From: Verrucomicrobiaceae bacterium
GTDB lineage: Bacteria; Verrucomicrobiota; Verrucomicrobiia; Verrucomicrobiales; Verrucomicrobiaceae
Assembly (NCBI GenBank): GCA_015075365.1
Contig: JABTUN010000001.1
Location: forward strand, 1,612,001 to 1,676,000
DNA: 64,000 bases
Direction of reading: 5' to 3'
In this document: piece after piece, positions 37,498 through 46,074 of the stretch
Position numbering within the stretch: position 1 is the first letter of the stretch
How the letters are laid out: the number at the start of each line of letters is the position of its first letter
Translations under genes and position numbers: made by a program
The notes under the pieces: model-generated
Database searches by the model: none
What the model saw: the letters and a program-made list of their open reading frames with translations, nothing else
What the model was told of the DNA's origin: nothing

Positions 37498-38898
37498 TCA
37501 GAGGATTTCCCAGCCCTTGCGATAGCTCTCTTTGATGAATGCATCGGCTGCGGGCAGACCTTTGGCCTTCATCGCGGCGGCGTCCCACTCGACGGGCTTT
37601 TGCGTGCGAAGCGAGAGCACACCGAGCAGCGCGATCTCCGTGAGATGCGCGGCGTAGGCGAAGGGGCTCGTCGCGGGTTCGCCGCCTTTGCAGGCGTCGA
37701 TCCAGTCGCGGTGATGGCCGTTGCTGCGTTTCAGCTTCGGCGCGGGCTTTTGGTATTCGGCACGGCGTGCGTCGGGGAAGAGTCGCGGAGCACCGCCGCC
37801 GCCATCGCACTGAATGACACCTTTTTCGCCGATGAAAAGGCAACCGCGTTTCGGCAGCGGGAAGTTGCCCAGCGCCTCCGGCTTTGGTGGCATCATGCCG
37901 CCGTCATACCACGTCATGCGGATCTCGGGCCGCGAGCCTGCGGCGGGGAAGATGTAATAGATGAGCGCTCCATGTGGCGCGATCTCGCTGTCCATCAAAC
38001 CGGCCGCGTGGGCCTCGATGCGCGAAGGAATCGGCAGGTCAAAGGCACGCACGGCGGTGTTCATATCATGGCAGGCGAAGTCGCCGATGCCCGTGCAGCC
38101 GAAGTCCCAGAAATCACGCCATGCGACCGGGAAGTAGGCCGGATGAAACGGCCGCTCCTGACGCGGGCCGAGCCACAGATCCCAGTTCAACCCCGCAGGC
38201 ACCGGCGGCGTGTCGGTAGGTTTGCCGGTGAGCGCGGGATTCCATCGCTTCGCGCCCACCCACACATGAATTTCCTTCACCGCGCCGATCGCGCCGTCCT
38301 GGATGTATTCGATGGTCTCCCGCGTGCCGAGCGACGAATGCCCCTGGCTGCCGAGTTGTGTGGCCACACCTGTTTCCGCAGCCACTTTGGCGACGTGACG
38401 CGCCTCCCAGATGTTGTGCGTGAGCGGCTTCTCGCAGTAAACGTGCTTTCCCGCCCGCATCGCGATCACCGAGGCATAGGCGTGCAAATGATCCGGCGTG
38501 GCGATCAGCACCGCGTCGATGCTTTTCTCCTTCTCCAGCATCTCGCGGAAGTCGATGTAGTCCGCGCAGCGATGGTTCGGCGTCTTTGCCGAGTAGTGCT
38601 TCTCGATCTCCGCCCTCACCGGCAGGCGTCCGCCCATGCCTTTGAAGTAAAAGTTTTCGAGGCTGAACGACTCCGCCGGATCAGCCACGGCGATGATTTG
38701 GCAATCATCGAGCGGGAAGAGGTTTCGCACGTTGGTGCGTCCCTGGCCGCCCGTGCCGATGATCGCCACGTTCACCTTCTCGCTCGGCGGCACAAACCGC
38801 GGCCCGCCGAGCACATGTCGCGGCACGATGTTGAACGTGGTAACCGCCGCGGCGGCGGTTTTGAGAAAGTGTCGGCGTGAGTTGGGTGCGGAAGTCAT
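37498..38898 (-). CDS. Exported Gfo/Idh/MocA family oxidoreductase
   Basis: The 466-residue protein starts MTSAPNSRRHFLKTAAAAVTTF, a twin-arginine signal. The Rossmann motif is VNVAIIGTGGQGRTNVRNLFPLDDCQIIAVAD, followed by IDAVLIATPDHLHAYASVIAMRAGKHVYCEKPLTHN with the catalytic E-K-P, and a C-terminal GFO_IDH_MocA domain with WDFGCTGIGDFACHD. These enzymes oxidise or reduce sugars with tightly bound NAD(P); the Tat leader fits export of the folded holoprotein, common in PVC bacteria. It is divergent from the PHP-like gene across 95 bp. Confidence 0.92.
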   Translation of the reverse strand: MTSAPNSRRHFLKTAAAAVTTFNIVPRHVLGGPRFVPPSEKVNVAIIGTGGQGRTNVRNLFPLDDCQIIAVADPAESFSLENFYFKGMGGRLPVRAEIEKHYSAKTPNHRCADYIDFREMLEKEKSIDAVLIATPDHLHAYASVIAMRAGKHVYCEKPLTHNIWEARHVAKVAAETGVATQLGSQGHSSLGTRETIEYIQDGAIGAVKEIHVWVGAKRWNPALTGKPTDTPPVPAGLNWDLWLGPRQERPFHPAYFPVAWRDFWDFGCTGIGDFACHDMNTAVRAFDLPIPSRIEAHAAGLMDSEIAPHGALIYYIFPAAGSRPEIRMTWYDGGMMPPKPEALGNFPLPKRGCLFIGEKGVIQCDGGGGAPRLFPDARRAEYQKPAPKLKRSNGHHRDWIDACKGGEPATSPFAYAAHLTEIALLGVLSLRTQKPVEWDAAAMKAKGLPAADAFIKESYRKGWEIL

Positions 38899-38993
38899 GC
38901 GGTGAGACGATACGCGGGAAGTCCGCCAATCTTCGTGCGCTGTCCGACGCTTCCTGAATGAAAGGACCGCCGCATCGAATCCGACTGCCTTGG

Positions 38994-40568
38994 ATGAATC
39001 GTCGCCGACTCCTCGCCACGCTCGCCACCCTGCCTGCCACGTCATCATTGGCGGCAGGCGCTGGCCGTGAGCTCGACAATCCGTATGCGGAGGTGGACTG
39101 GGCCGCCTGGGAGTGCCTGCACTCGATGTCGCATCAGCATCAGGGGCAGACCGATGCTTCGCGCGATGGTTTTGTGGACATGGGCTACGGCCACTTTGCC
39201 TTCAGCAACTACTACCCCTCCGCGCCGACGTATCCGCTGCCTCAGGACTATGCCGCGAAGCATCCACAGCTCATCGCCTCGCCGAATGCGGAGCACCATT
39301 CCTACACCGACACGGGCCTGCATGCGAACGCGCTCGGCAGCCTGCTTGCCACGGGTTACGGCAGCAGCGTGAGTGCGAAGGAGTGCGCCGTGTCGCCCAT
39401 CACGCATCGCTTTGACGGTTTGAACGTGTTTGATGCGCAGCGCCCCTGGCTCGGCGTGTATCGACTGGACGTGCGGCTCGCCGGGAAAGCTGGCCAACCG
39501 GCAGCCAGTCTCACGATCGAAGGCGCGAACGAGTGCGACTTTCGCAACGGCTTTGCCGACAAAGGCCCCTTGCGCGACCGCAGCCTGCCGCCGGGCAATC
39601 ACACGCTCTACCTGCGCACCAAGGCAGCGAGCATGGAGACGAAGCTCGTGTTTGATGCCGACACCCTCAGCGTGACGCAGTATCGCCTCATGCAGGGCAC
39701 GAACCGCCCGTGGCGCGATGTCTTCCGCGAGGCCTTTGAGAAGCTGCAGCATCCCGACGGTGGCGGCATGACGCTGAATCATCCGACCGGCAAGCTCGCC
39801 GACTACCTGCCGATGCTCGACTTCGATCCGCGCGTGCTCGGCATCGAGGTGTGGAACCAGCTCACCTCCGGTTTTGGCTCCAGCCGCGGCTTCTACGATC
39901 ACAGCGGCGAGCCCAACCTGCACTTCTACCAGCTCTGGGATGACATCCTGCGCACTGGGCGGCGCTGCTGGGGTTTCTTCGTCAAAGACCACAACACCTA
40001 CGGTCGCGGTCGCAACGTGCTGCTCGTGCCCCAGCTCGATGCCATGACCGCCACCGAGCGCGAAGCCGTCGCGCTGCGTGCTTACCGCCGTGGCACTTTC
40101 TTCGGCTCCGTCGCCTCACTCGCCGCCAGCGAGACGGGTGAAATCATCGCGCCGTATGATCGCAGCAGTTTTCGCTTCAGCCGCATCATCGTCAAAGACG
40201 ACGCTTTGCACGTCTCCGTCTCCGGCAACGACCCAAAGCGCCCGAACGTTCAAATCCGCTTCATCACCGATCAAGGCATCGCCAGCATCGTGGATGCCGC
40301 TGAGGCCTCGTTTCCGCTGAAACGCGACGCGAACGGCCGGCTTGAGACCGCCTTTGTGCGCGTGGAAGCCTTCGCCTATCCGCAGACGCATCAACGCGGC
40401 CAGCCGCTCACGGCCGAAATGCTGCGCAGCATGCACGTGCATGACATCTCGCAGCTTCACGATCAAAAAGCCCTGCGCGGCCCCGCCTTTGCCAGCACCG
40501 ATCCCGCCCTGCGCACCCCGATCCCCATCGTGGACATGATTTTCTCCCAGCCGCTGCGACGCGTGTGA
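38994..40568 (+). CDS. Secreted PHP-like metallohydrolase
   Basis: The start MNRRRLLATLATLPATSSLAAG gives an export signal; the longer frame adds 12 residues. The mature protein opens with WECLHSMSHQHQGQTD, a His-rich segment like the first metal motif of PHP phosphoesterases, and later has GGGMTLNHPTGKLADYLPMLDFDPRVLGIEVWNQ, matching the HP...GIEV-N motif of that superfamily. The C-terminal third is beta-rich. The assignment to PHP is from these two motifs only; the substrate is unknown. The gene is read opposite to the neighbouring oxidoreductase and may share its control region. Confidence 0.6.
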   Translation: MNRRRLLATLATLPATSSLAAGAGRELDNPYAEVDWAAWECLHSMSHQHQGQTDASRDGFVDMGYGHFAFSNYYPSAPTYPLPQDYAAKHPQLIASPNAEHHSYTDTGLHANALGSLLATGYGSSVSAKECAVSPITHRFDGLNVFDAQRPWLGVYRLDVRLAGKAGQPAASLTIEGANECDFRNGFADKGPLRDRSLPPGNHTLYLRTKAASMETKLVFDADTLSVTQYRLMQGTNRPWRDVFREAFEKLQHPDGGGMTLNHPTGKLADYLPMLDFDPRVLGIEVWNQLTSGFGSSRGFYDHSGEPNLHFYQLWDDILRTGRRCWGFFVKDHNTYGRGRNVLLVPQLDAMTATEREAVALRAYRRGTFFGSVASLAASETGEIIAPYDRSSFRFSRIIVKDDALHVSVSGNDPKRPNVQIRFITDQGIASIVDAAEASFPLKRDANGRLETAFVRVEAFAYPQTHQRGQPLTAEMLRSMHVHDISQLHDQKALRGPAFASTDPALRTPIPIVDMIFSQPLRRV

Positions 40569-40609
40569 TCTACAATGCCGACGCCAAAGTTGACGAACGA
40601 ACATCCGAA

Positions 40610-40625
40610 TAGCAATAGTTAGCAA
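40610..40625 (+). promoter_or_regulatory. Direct repeat TAGCAA x2, possible antitoxin operator
   Basis: TAGCAA occurs at 40610-40615 and 40620-40625, exactly one helical turn apart, ending 2 bp before the antitoxin ATG. Ribbon-helix-helix antitoxins commonly bind such closely spaced direct repeats to autoregulate. A TTGACG at 40590 could be the -35 element. Confidence 0.4.
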
Positions 40626-40627
40626 AT

Positions 40628-40858
40628 ATGAACGTCGCACTCACCGCTCATTGGGAAGGTTTCATCCGGCAACTGATCGACTCTGGCCGCTACAACAACG
40701 CCAGCGAAGTCGTCCGCACCGCCTTGCGCAAGCTCCAGGAAACAGAGGGCGAAATCTTCCCTGCTGGCTCGCTGAAAAACCTCTATTCGAAGGAAGAGAA
40801 CGCCGCCGAGTCCAAACTCGCAAAACGCGTCCGCATTCCCAAGCCCGACGAAGTATGA
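40628..40858 (+). CDS. ParD/CopG-like ribbon-helix-helix antitoxin
   Basis: The 76-residue protein has the N-terminal ribbon-helix-helix pattern of ParD antitoxins: MNVALTAHWEGFIRQLIDSGRYNNASEVVRTALRKLQE, followed by a charged, probably disordered tail that would wrap the toxin. It overlaps the toxin gene by 4 bp (ATGA). ParD proteins usually pair with ParE; here the partner looks MazF/PemK-like, so the pair is a mix of families. Confidence 0.85.
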   Translation: MNVALTAHWEGFIRQLIDSGRYNNASEVVRTALRKLQETEGEIFPAGSLKNLYSKEENAAESKLAKRVRIPKPDEV

Positions 40859-41181
40859 AGCCCTGGGACATCTACACCTACGACTTTGGTGATGCCGGAC
40901 CGCATCCCGCCGTGATCGTCTCTCATCCAGATCGCGTCGCCAAAGCGGATTGGGTGAATGTACTGCTCTGCACGACCCAACGCACCAATCGTCCACCCAA
41001 ACCCACCGAAGTCCGTCTCAACGGAGCTGACGGACTCGACTGGGAAACCCTCTGCCGCTGCGATGCCTTGTGGCTCGTGGAAAAGTCCAAGCTGACCCGA
41101 AAACGCGGTGCCGTCGCGACGATCCGCCGTCGTCAGATCGTGGACAAGATCAATGCCAGCATGGGATGGAAGCTGGTGTGA
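40855..41181 (+). CDS. MazF/PemK-like toxin
   Basis: The 108-residue protein starts MKPWDIYTYDFGDAGPHPAVIVSH. The early G-x-HPAVIVS strand, the central VNVLLCTTQRTNRPP and the later ALWLVEKSKL follow the beta-barrel order of PemK/MazF endoribonucleases. Typical MazF toxins cleave mRNA at short motifs. It is translationally coupled to the upstream antitoxin through an ATGA overlap. The C-terminal helix (IRRRQIVDKINASMGW) matches the family end. Confidence 0.78.
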   Translation: MKPWDIYTYDFGDAGPHPAVIVSHPDRVAKADWVNVLLCTTQRTNRPPKPTEVRLNGADGLDWETLCRCDALWLVEKSKLTRKRGAVATIRRRQIVDKINASMGWKLV

Positions 41182-41236
41182 CGGATTTCGCGGACCAGAA
41201 CCATGTCTCTGAATGAATCGGAAGAGGCAGGCTGAG

Positions 41237-41638
41237 CTATTCATAACTGCTGGTGGAGTTGTGAGCACCAATGATGACCGCCTCGATCCGGTAGCCATCC
41301 GGGTCGATGACAAAGGCGGCGAAGTAGTCCGGGCCGTATTCAGGATGCAGCCCAGCGCCACCATTGTCCGTGCCGCCGTTTGCGAGCGATGCTTCGTGAA
41401 ATCGTAGCACTGCTTCCCGCGACGGTGCTGAGAAGGCGACGTGAAATCCGTCGCCCGGCACTCCGGCATTCGCAGGTCGCAGTTTCAGTGCGAAGATGTC
41501 CTCTCCTGGCTTGATACCATAGCCGATAAACGTCGCATCTTCCCACACGCGGCCGTAACCGAGCGTTGCCATCGCTGCGTCGTAGAAGGCGGCAGATCTG
41601 GCGAGATCAGTGACGGCGAAGGAAAGGTGGTGGAGCAT
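41237..41638 (-). CDS. VOC (glyoxalase/bleomycin-resistance-like) protein
   Basis: The 133-residue protein begins MLHHLSFAVTDLARSAAFYDAAMATLGYGRV and continues with GDGFHVAFSAPSREAVLRFHEASLANGG and YAAFVIDPDGYRIEAV-type strand (here DYFAAFVIDPDGYRIEAV). Metal ligands H (HHLSF), H (FHVAF) and E (RIEAV) are in the expected places, so a single-domain vicinal oxygen chelate enzyme is likely. Such proteins act as lyases, dioxygenases or drug-binding proteins; the specific reaction is not visible. Confidence 0.85.
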   Translation of the reverse strand: MLHHLSFAVTDLARSAAFYDAAMATLGYGRVWEDATFIGYGIKPGEDIFALKLRPANAGVPGDGFHVAFSAPSREAVLRFHEASLANGGTDNGGAGLHPEYGPDYFAAFVIDPDGYRIEAVIIGAHNSTSSYE

Positions 41639-41689
41639 GTTCGAAGTGGTTGGAAGCATGCTTGGCAAGGAAACCTGATTGCAAAAGCT

Positions 41690-41720
41690 CTCAGCTCATC
41701 TTGCGGAGCAAGATGGCTAC
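41690..41720 (-). repeat. GTAG hairpin overlapping a stop codon (family B)
   Basis: On the minus strand: GTAG-C-CATCTTGC-TCC-GCAAGATG-AGCTGAG. The TAG is the stop codon of the 41717-43729 hydrolase. The perfect 8-bp stem lacks a U tract, so it is not a standard intrinsic terminator. Confidence 0.78.
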
Positions 41721-43729
41721 TTTGCTGACGCACGTTCGACGATCCTCGTGACATCTTCATCGAGCAGAAAGCCCTCTGCTTGGAGCTTCTTCGCGGCATT
41801 GGTGAGGCGCGAGAGATACTCCGCACGTGTCGGATAGCGTTCTTCGAGGGATGGACGCGGATCACCGGTCTTTTCGCGTTCGGCTTGGGTTTTCGCGAAG
41901 GGGATGAACATGCCATCGAGCGGTGACAGCATCGTTTCGGCACCGACTTGAGGGGAGCGGAGGTTCCAGCCGGTGTAGGTGCCGAGGGGCACGGCGACTT
42001 CGGGCAGCACGATGCCGCTGGTTTCATTGCCGTCGGCGTTCACGGCGGGCAAAAGCGTCTGGAAGGGCTTTCCCGTCTTCGGCGGGATGATGTCGGCGAT
42101 GCCTTCGCTTTGGAAGCGCGGGCCGAAATCGAGTCGTGGAGGCTGGTAGGCATGGGTGGGCAGGTTGAGGCCGGAAATCTTCGGAAACTGCGATTTCCAT
42201 GCGTCGAAGGTCACGAGCGTTTGGTCGGCGAGACGTGGATGACGGCTCGGCGGCGGTGTTTGGTCGTTTTTCACCCACTCGACGAGGTGCATGAGCATCG
42301 CACGCAGCACGGGGCCGCGATCATCGAGCGTGTTGCGCGGCTGCTGGCAGATGCCGGGTGTGCCGTCGCTCTTGCCGAGATGCTGCGCCCCGGCCACGAG
42401 ATAGACACGCACATCATCGGGCAAGGTCAGGTCGGATTTACCTTCCACATCGGTGTGCAGCAGCGAGGCGGCGCGGCTCCAGTATTCGGTGGAGGTTTGC
42501 GTGAAGAGCATGCGCGGCGTGTGGCCGGACTTCCGCGAACGGGCGAGCGAGTCGCCAGATTCACCGGTGACGGGATCGGTCTGCGGCAGCGCGGCGAGCG
42601 GGAAGAACTCACTGCCGGAAAGATGGCCCTCGTGCTGCGTGCCATACTCCGTGCTCATGCGGAAGCGATGGTTGAACATGCCTTTGCCGGAGCCTGCGAC
42701 GTGGATCAAGGCGCCATCGAAGACGAGGCGGCCCTGCTCATCGCCGTTCAGGCCTTCATAGAGGAAGTGATGAATGACACGTCCGGACTGCGAGATGCCG
42801 AAGACGCAGGCTTTTTGCACCGCGCCAGCCAGCGGATTCGTTTTGGCATCGCCATGACGGAAGAACGCCACGCAGTCACGCATCGCGGTGAGGCCGAGAC
42901 CGGTCACGCGCGGCTCCTTGGCCGTGTAAACGAGGTCGTAGAGCCAGCCGGGCCGCAAACCCTCCTTCACATAGACATGCGTGGCATCAGGAATGAGTTT
43001 GTCATTTTCCCAACGTCCAAACGCCCACTCCGCACGGGGCACCTCAATGCCATCCGCGCCGCGATTTGGCCGCATCGTGAGCGTCGCGTCGGCATTGTCG
43101 AGACTCACCGATGGAAACGCCGCGCCGATGCCCCACGGGCTCCACGAGAAGGCCCGGCTGAAGACTTTTTCCGTGCTCGTAATCTCCAGATGCGCTTTGC
43201 CGGTGATTGTCTTGCCGTTGTCTGTCGCGATGGGCAGACCGCACAGCAGGCGCTGCGTATCATCCGCCTGCACCTCGCCATTCCAGCCGCACCACAGCAC
43301 GGAGAAGCCCTGCTTCATGAGAAAGCCATGCCCCGCATGCGCCTCCGTCTTCGGATCGTTGGTGCGCTCGCCGTCGTTGAAGGTCCAGAGCGCGAGCATG
43401 TTGCCGCGATTGTTCACGTCGTAGAGCAGCACGCCGTTGCCCTTGGTCGCATCGACCGGCTTCAGCAGAAAGAAGTCCGTCCAGCTCTCCACCATGCCGC
43501 GAGCATTGCGCGGAGCACGCTGGAGGTCGTGGATGCGTTCGTTAGCCTGGTTCGCCGGATCGGTCTCGATGAACATCCGTCCTTTGAGGCGTTCATAGGC
43601 ACCTGCGGGGCCAAAGGCGTTGCCCGCAGCAAATGTAGCACGCTCGGTGATCTCGATGCGCGTGACTTCCGCATGAGCAAACCCGCTCAAACAAGCGGCG
43701 ACGATGATTCGGGAGAAAAAGAGTCTCAT
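41717..43729 (-). CDS. Secreted alpha/beta-hydrolase domain protein (Abhydrolase_10 type), copy 2
   Basis: The 670-residue paralogue of 34511-36373 starts [20 protein letters not shown] (signal peptide) and continues VTRIEITERATFAAGNAFGPAGAYERLKGRMFIETDP. The nucleophile elbow is KACVFGISQSGRVIHHFLYEG (S in GISQSG), and the conserved FDGALIHVAGSGKGMFNHRF follows. The first base of its start codon is the last base of the upstream hydrolase's stop (TGATG), so translation is coupled. The C-terminal AEREKTGDPRPSLEERYPTRAEYLSRLTNAAKKL matches the family end. The stop codon is supplied by a palindromic repeat. Confidence 0.82.
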   Translation of the reverse strand: MRLFFSRIIVAACLSGFAHAEVTRIEITERATFAAGNAFGPAGAYERLKGRMFIETDPANQANERIHDLQRAPRNARGMVESWTDFFLLKPVDATKGNGVLLYDVNNRGNMLALWTFNDGERTNDPKTEAHAGHGFLMKQGFSVLWCGWNGEVQADDTQRLLCGLPIATDNGKTITGKAHLEITSTEKVFSRAFSWSPWGIGAAFPSVSLDNADATLTMRPNRGADGIEVPRAEWAFGRWENDKLIPDATHVYVKEGLRPGWLYDLVYTAKEPRVTGLGLTAMRDCVAFFRHGDAKTNPLAGAVQKACVFGISQSGRVIHHFLYEGLNGDEQGRLVFDGALIHVAGSGKGMFNHRFRMSTEYGTQHEGHLSGSEFFPLAALPQTDPVTGESGDSLARSRKSGHTPRMLFTQTSTEYWSRAASLLHTDVEGKSDLTLPDDVRVYLVAGAQHLGKSDGTPGICQQPRNTLDDRGPVLRAMLMHLVEWVKNDQTPPPSRHPRLADQTLVTFDAWKSQFPKISGLNLPTHAYQPPRLDFGPRFQSEGIADIIPPKTGKPFQTLLPAVNADGNETSGIVLPEVAVPLGTYTGWNLRSPQVGAETMLSPLDGMFIPFAKTQAEREKTGDPRPSLEERYPTRAEYLSRLTNAAKKLQAEGFLLDEDVTRIVERASAK

Positions 43730-44943
43730 CAGAACGGCAGCGGTGTGTTGGGTGCCACGGCATCCTTCGGCCAGGGGTTCTTGTCATTGAAGACGAGCAT
43801 GTCTTCCTCGGTTTCGACCTTGGCGAAGGTCTCGTTGATTTGCTCTTCCTTGGCCCACACTCGCAGGCTGTTGAGTCCGAGATGGCGGATGAAGAACGGA
43901 TAGGCCGCGAGACGCTTGCTCGGCCCAAAGTCGTGCCCTTCGAGCGGGAAATGGGCATTCACGACCTTGTCCGCAGCGCCGTAGAGGCTGTAGATATGCT
44001 GGATGTAGCGGAACTCCACATCGGGCGTGTTCTTGGTGTAGTCGGCTCCGTTGGAAATGATGAGCTGGGGGCGTGGCGCAGTCATTGCGGCGATCTCGGC
44101 GTTGTTCGTCTTGTGATTCGGCCCCCAATGAATCGGCATGCCGCTTTCACATGGGCAGCCGCCAAAGAAATGCGCGGACACCTGGCAGCTCGGCACCGCC
44201 ACCGCGATGCGTTCATCCAAGGCGGAGGTCAGGAAGGTCTGCGTGGCACCGCCGGAGTTGCCGGTCATGCCGATGCGCTTGGGATCGACGCCTTCGATGG
44301 ATGAAACGAAATCAAGCGCACGGATGCAGTTCCACATGATGAGGCGCTGGATCTCCGGCACCTTGCTGTGATCCCAGCCGGCCTTCTTCGTGTCGCCATA
44401 GCCCACCATGTCATAGTGGAAAACGACCGCGCCCATGCGTGCCAGCACTGCACATCGAGTCTGGCGCGATGGCAAAAAGCGCCCGCCATGACCATGTGCA
44501 GACACGATGCCTGCATACGGCCCTTTCAGTCCAGTGGGCCGATACAGCGTGCCGGTGATATAGAAGCCGGGCCAACTGCGGATATACACGCTCTCCGCCG
44601 TGTAGCCCTCATAGGTCCGCTTGTTGGAATACACCGGATCAAGCGGTGGCTTCTCCGGTGGATTCGCCAGCCGTGCGCCCTCGAGAATGCCTTTTCGAAT
44701 GGCCGCCTTGCGCTTCTCCCAGCTCGCCAGATCAGGCGTGGCCTTTTTGAAGGCTTCCAGCTCCGCGATGGCTTCTTCCGGTGTTTGAGCATTGCCCATG
44801 CGTAAATGCCAGCCCTCTGGCAAATTGGGCAACGGCTTCTTCTCCTCGGCTCCAAAGATGGATTGGCCAAACAAACCCGTCATTAGCGCGGTGCCCGATG
44901 TGGTGATGAAGGAACGTCGAGTGCGTGAAGTCGTGGGAGTCAT
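43729..44943 (-). CDS. Exported alpha/beta hydrolase (dienelactone hydrolase/acetyl esterase-like)
   Basis: The 404-residue protein has a twin-arginine-type leader ([16 protein letters not shown]). The hydrolase core includes [28 protein letters not shown] (oxyanion HGHGG), the nucleophile elbow [15 protein letters not shown] (S in GNSGG) and a late HDFGPSKR histidine. An acidic residue in GADYTKNT may complete the triad. It resembles the exported acetyl-xylan-esterase-like hydrolases of PVC bacteria. Coupled by a one-base overlap to the downstream hydrolase. Substrate inferred only as an ester. Confidence 0.85.
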   Translation of the reverse strand: MTPTTSRTRRSFITTSGTALMTGLFGQSIFGAEEKKPLPNLPEGWHLRMGNAQTPEEAIAELEAFKKATPDLASWEKRKAAIRKGILEGARLANPPEKPPLDPVYSNKRTYEGYTAESVYIRSWPGFYITGTLYRPTGLKGPYAGIVSAHGHGGRFLPSRQTRCAVLARMGAVVFHYDMVGYGDTKKAGWDHSKVPEIQRLIMWNCIRALDFVSSIEGVDPKRIGMTGNSGGATQTFLTSALDERIAVAVPSCQVSAHFFGGCPCESGMPIHWGPNHKTNNAEIAAMTAPRPQLIISNGADYTKNTPDVEFRYIQHIYSLYGAADKVVNAHFPLEGHDFGPSKRLAAYPFFIRHLGLNSLRVWAKEEQINETFAKVETEEDMLVFNDKNPWPKDAVAPNTPLPF

Positions 44944-45019
44944 GAGTGATAGTTGGGGTAGTTGATGCGTCCTCGATCTATCAGACGCTCCACAGTTCTA
45001 CTCGCTGTCTTGCCCATAC

Positions 45020-45700
45020 TTACGGACGAATCGGGTTCAGCTGATCCAGGCCAAGCTCAGCAATCTCCATGGGTGGAGGTTTTGTAACGGCGATCTCCGC
45101 AGGAATGTCCAAGCACCTGCCATACACCTGCTCAAAGAGGTCCAGGACATTCAACTTGAATGAGTTCAGCGTGCCATCGAGCGGGGCACGGAAGTAGGCT
45201 TCACAGTTTTGGAGTTCGGACACCATTTGTTCCGAGCTGGGATAGCCGTCGAGCATCTGACGGACCTTGCGGAAGGCCCGCAAATCTTTAGCCACCAATC
45301 CGGACTGCCCTTCCACTCGCGATCGGTGGAGCTTGGCCAGCAGAATGTCCATGAGATGAGGAATCACGATCTGCAGGCCATGCCGCGTCTCCACATGCGC
45401 ACGCTGCAAGTAATGCGGCGCCGGGATGAACAGAGATGGCGGGCAAACTTGGACATGGTAGCGATCTCGTCTCGATGACGGTGTATGTGCCAGCTTCCTC
45501 AGCGTCTCCACCTCGGCGAAAACCATCACATCCACATCCGCGCTCGCAAACTCGGCGTCTAGGCAGAGCTGAATGGGAGCCGAGCCAAAAATCGTCAGCG
45601 GCGCACGGTAGTCCGGAAGCTGGTCCGCGACTCGTTCAAAGAAGCCATCCAGCACCCTGCCAGCGAGCGTGTCCCATCGTGGTTTGGGCGTCTCAAACAT
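45020..45700 (-). CDS. Nucleotidyltransferase-fold protein of a two-gene module
   Basis: The 226-residue protein contains LTIFGSAPIQLCLDAEFASADVDVMV, the G-S...D-x-D signature of the nucleotidyltransferase fold, and later LMDILLAKLHRSRVEG and KDLRAFRKVRQML, similar to the helical region of AbiEii/DUF6036-type proteins. Such proteins act as toxins or modifiers by transferring nucleotides to RNA or protein. The start overlaps the end of the upstream small gene by 8 bp. I cannot assign it to a specific family; AbiEii-like or a DUF6036-like toxin are the main options. Confidence 0.65.
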   Translation of the reverse strand: MFETPKPRWDTLAGRVLDGFFERVADQLPDYRAPLTIFGSAPIQLCLDAEFASADVDVMVFAEVETLRKLAHTPSSRRDRYHVQVCPPSLFIPAPHYLQRAHVETRHGLQIVIPHLMDILLAKLHRSRVEGQSGLVAKDLRAFRKVRQMLDGYPSSEQMVSELQNCEAYFRAPLDGTLNSFKLNVLDLFEQVYGRCLDIPAEIAVTKPPPMEIAELGLDQLNPIRP

Positions 45701-45950
45701 CCTGTTTCCTCCGATCCAGCCAGTTCATCGCCTGATGCACCAGTCTTGCCTCCACCATGGCATGACGGGCGAGGGTCTTTGCCAGAGCGCACCACTTGGC
45801 CCGCTGCCGCAGGTGCCGACTGACGAGCACCCGCGCCACCATTCGTGCAAGATGGTAGGGAGCCACGACGCTGTCGGACGCCTCCGTCTTCCCGAGCAGA
45901 CGCAGGGCCAGCGGACTCTCAGATGGTAAGTGGTCAGCAGATGAGTTCAT
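45693..45950 (-). CDS. Small helical partner of the nucleotidyltransferase
   Basis: The 85-residue protein starts MNSSADHLPSESPLALRLLGKTEASDSVV and is then mostly helical and basic (HLARMVARVLVSRHLRQRAKWCALAKTLARHAMVEARLVHQAMNWL). I do not recognise a family. It is the first gene of a two-gene unit and overlaps the next start by 8 bp, the usual layout of antitoxin before toxin. The longer frame adds 18 residues before a better start. Confidence 0.55.
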   Translation of the reverse strand: MNSSADHLPSESPLALRLLGKTEASDSVVAPYHLARMVARVLVSRHLRQRAKWCALAKTLARHAMVEARLVHQAMNWLDRRKQDV

Positions 45951-46074
45951 GGAGGTGGGCAGCCTAGGGCACACAAGGTCAGAAAAAGCAAAAAACCAGC
46001 CCAAATTGGACGCTGTCTCCGCCTATGAGACAGAAACCGCGACAAGAACCTTGTGGGAAAAGGGTATTACCCTG

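Noticed and set aside
44940..45013. A 25-residue frame [18 protein letters not shown]... before the exported hydrolase at 44943
   Set aside because: It looks like the end of a winged-helix segment, but it is too short and too isolated to call a gene or a remnant with confidence.
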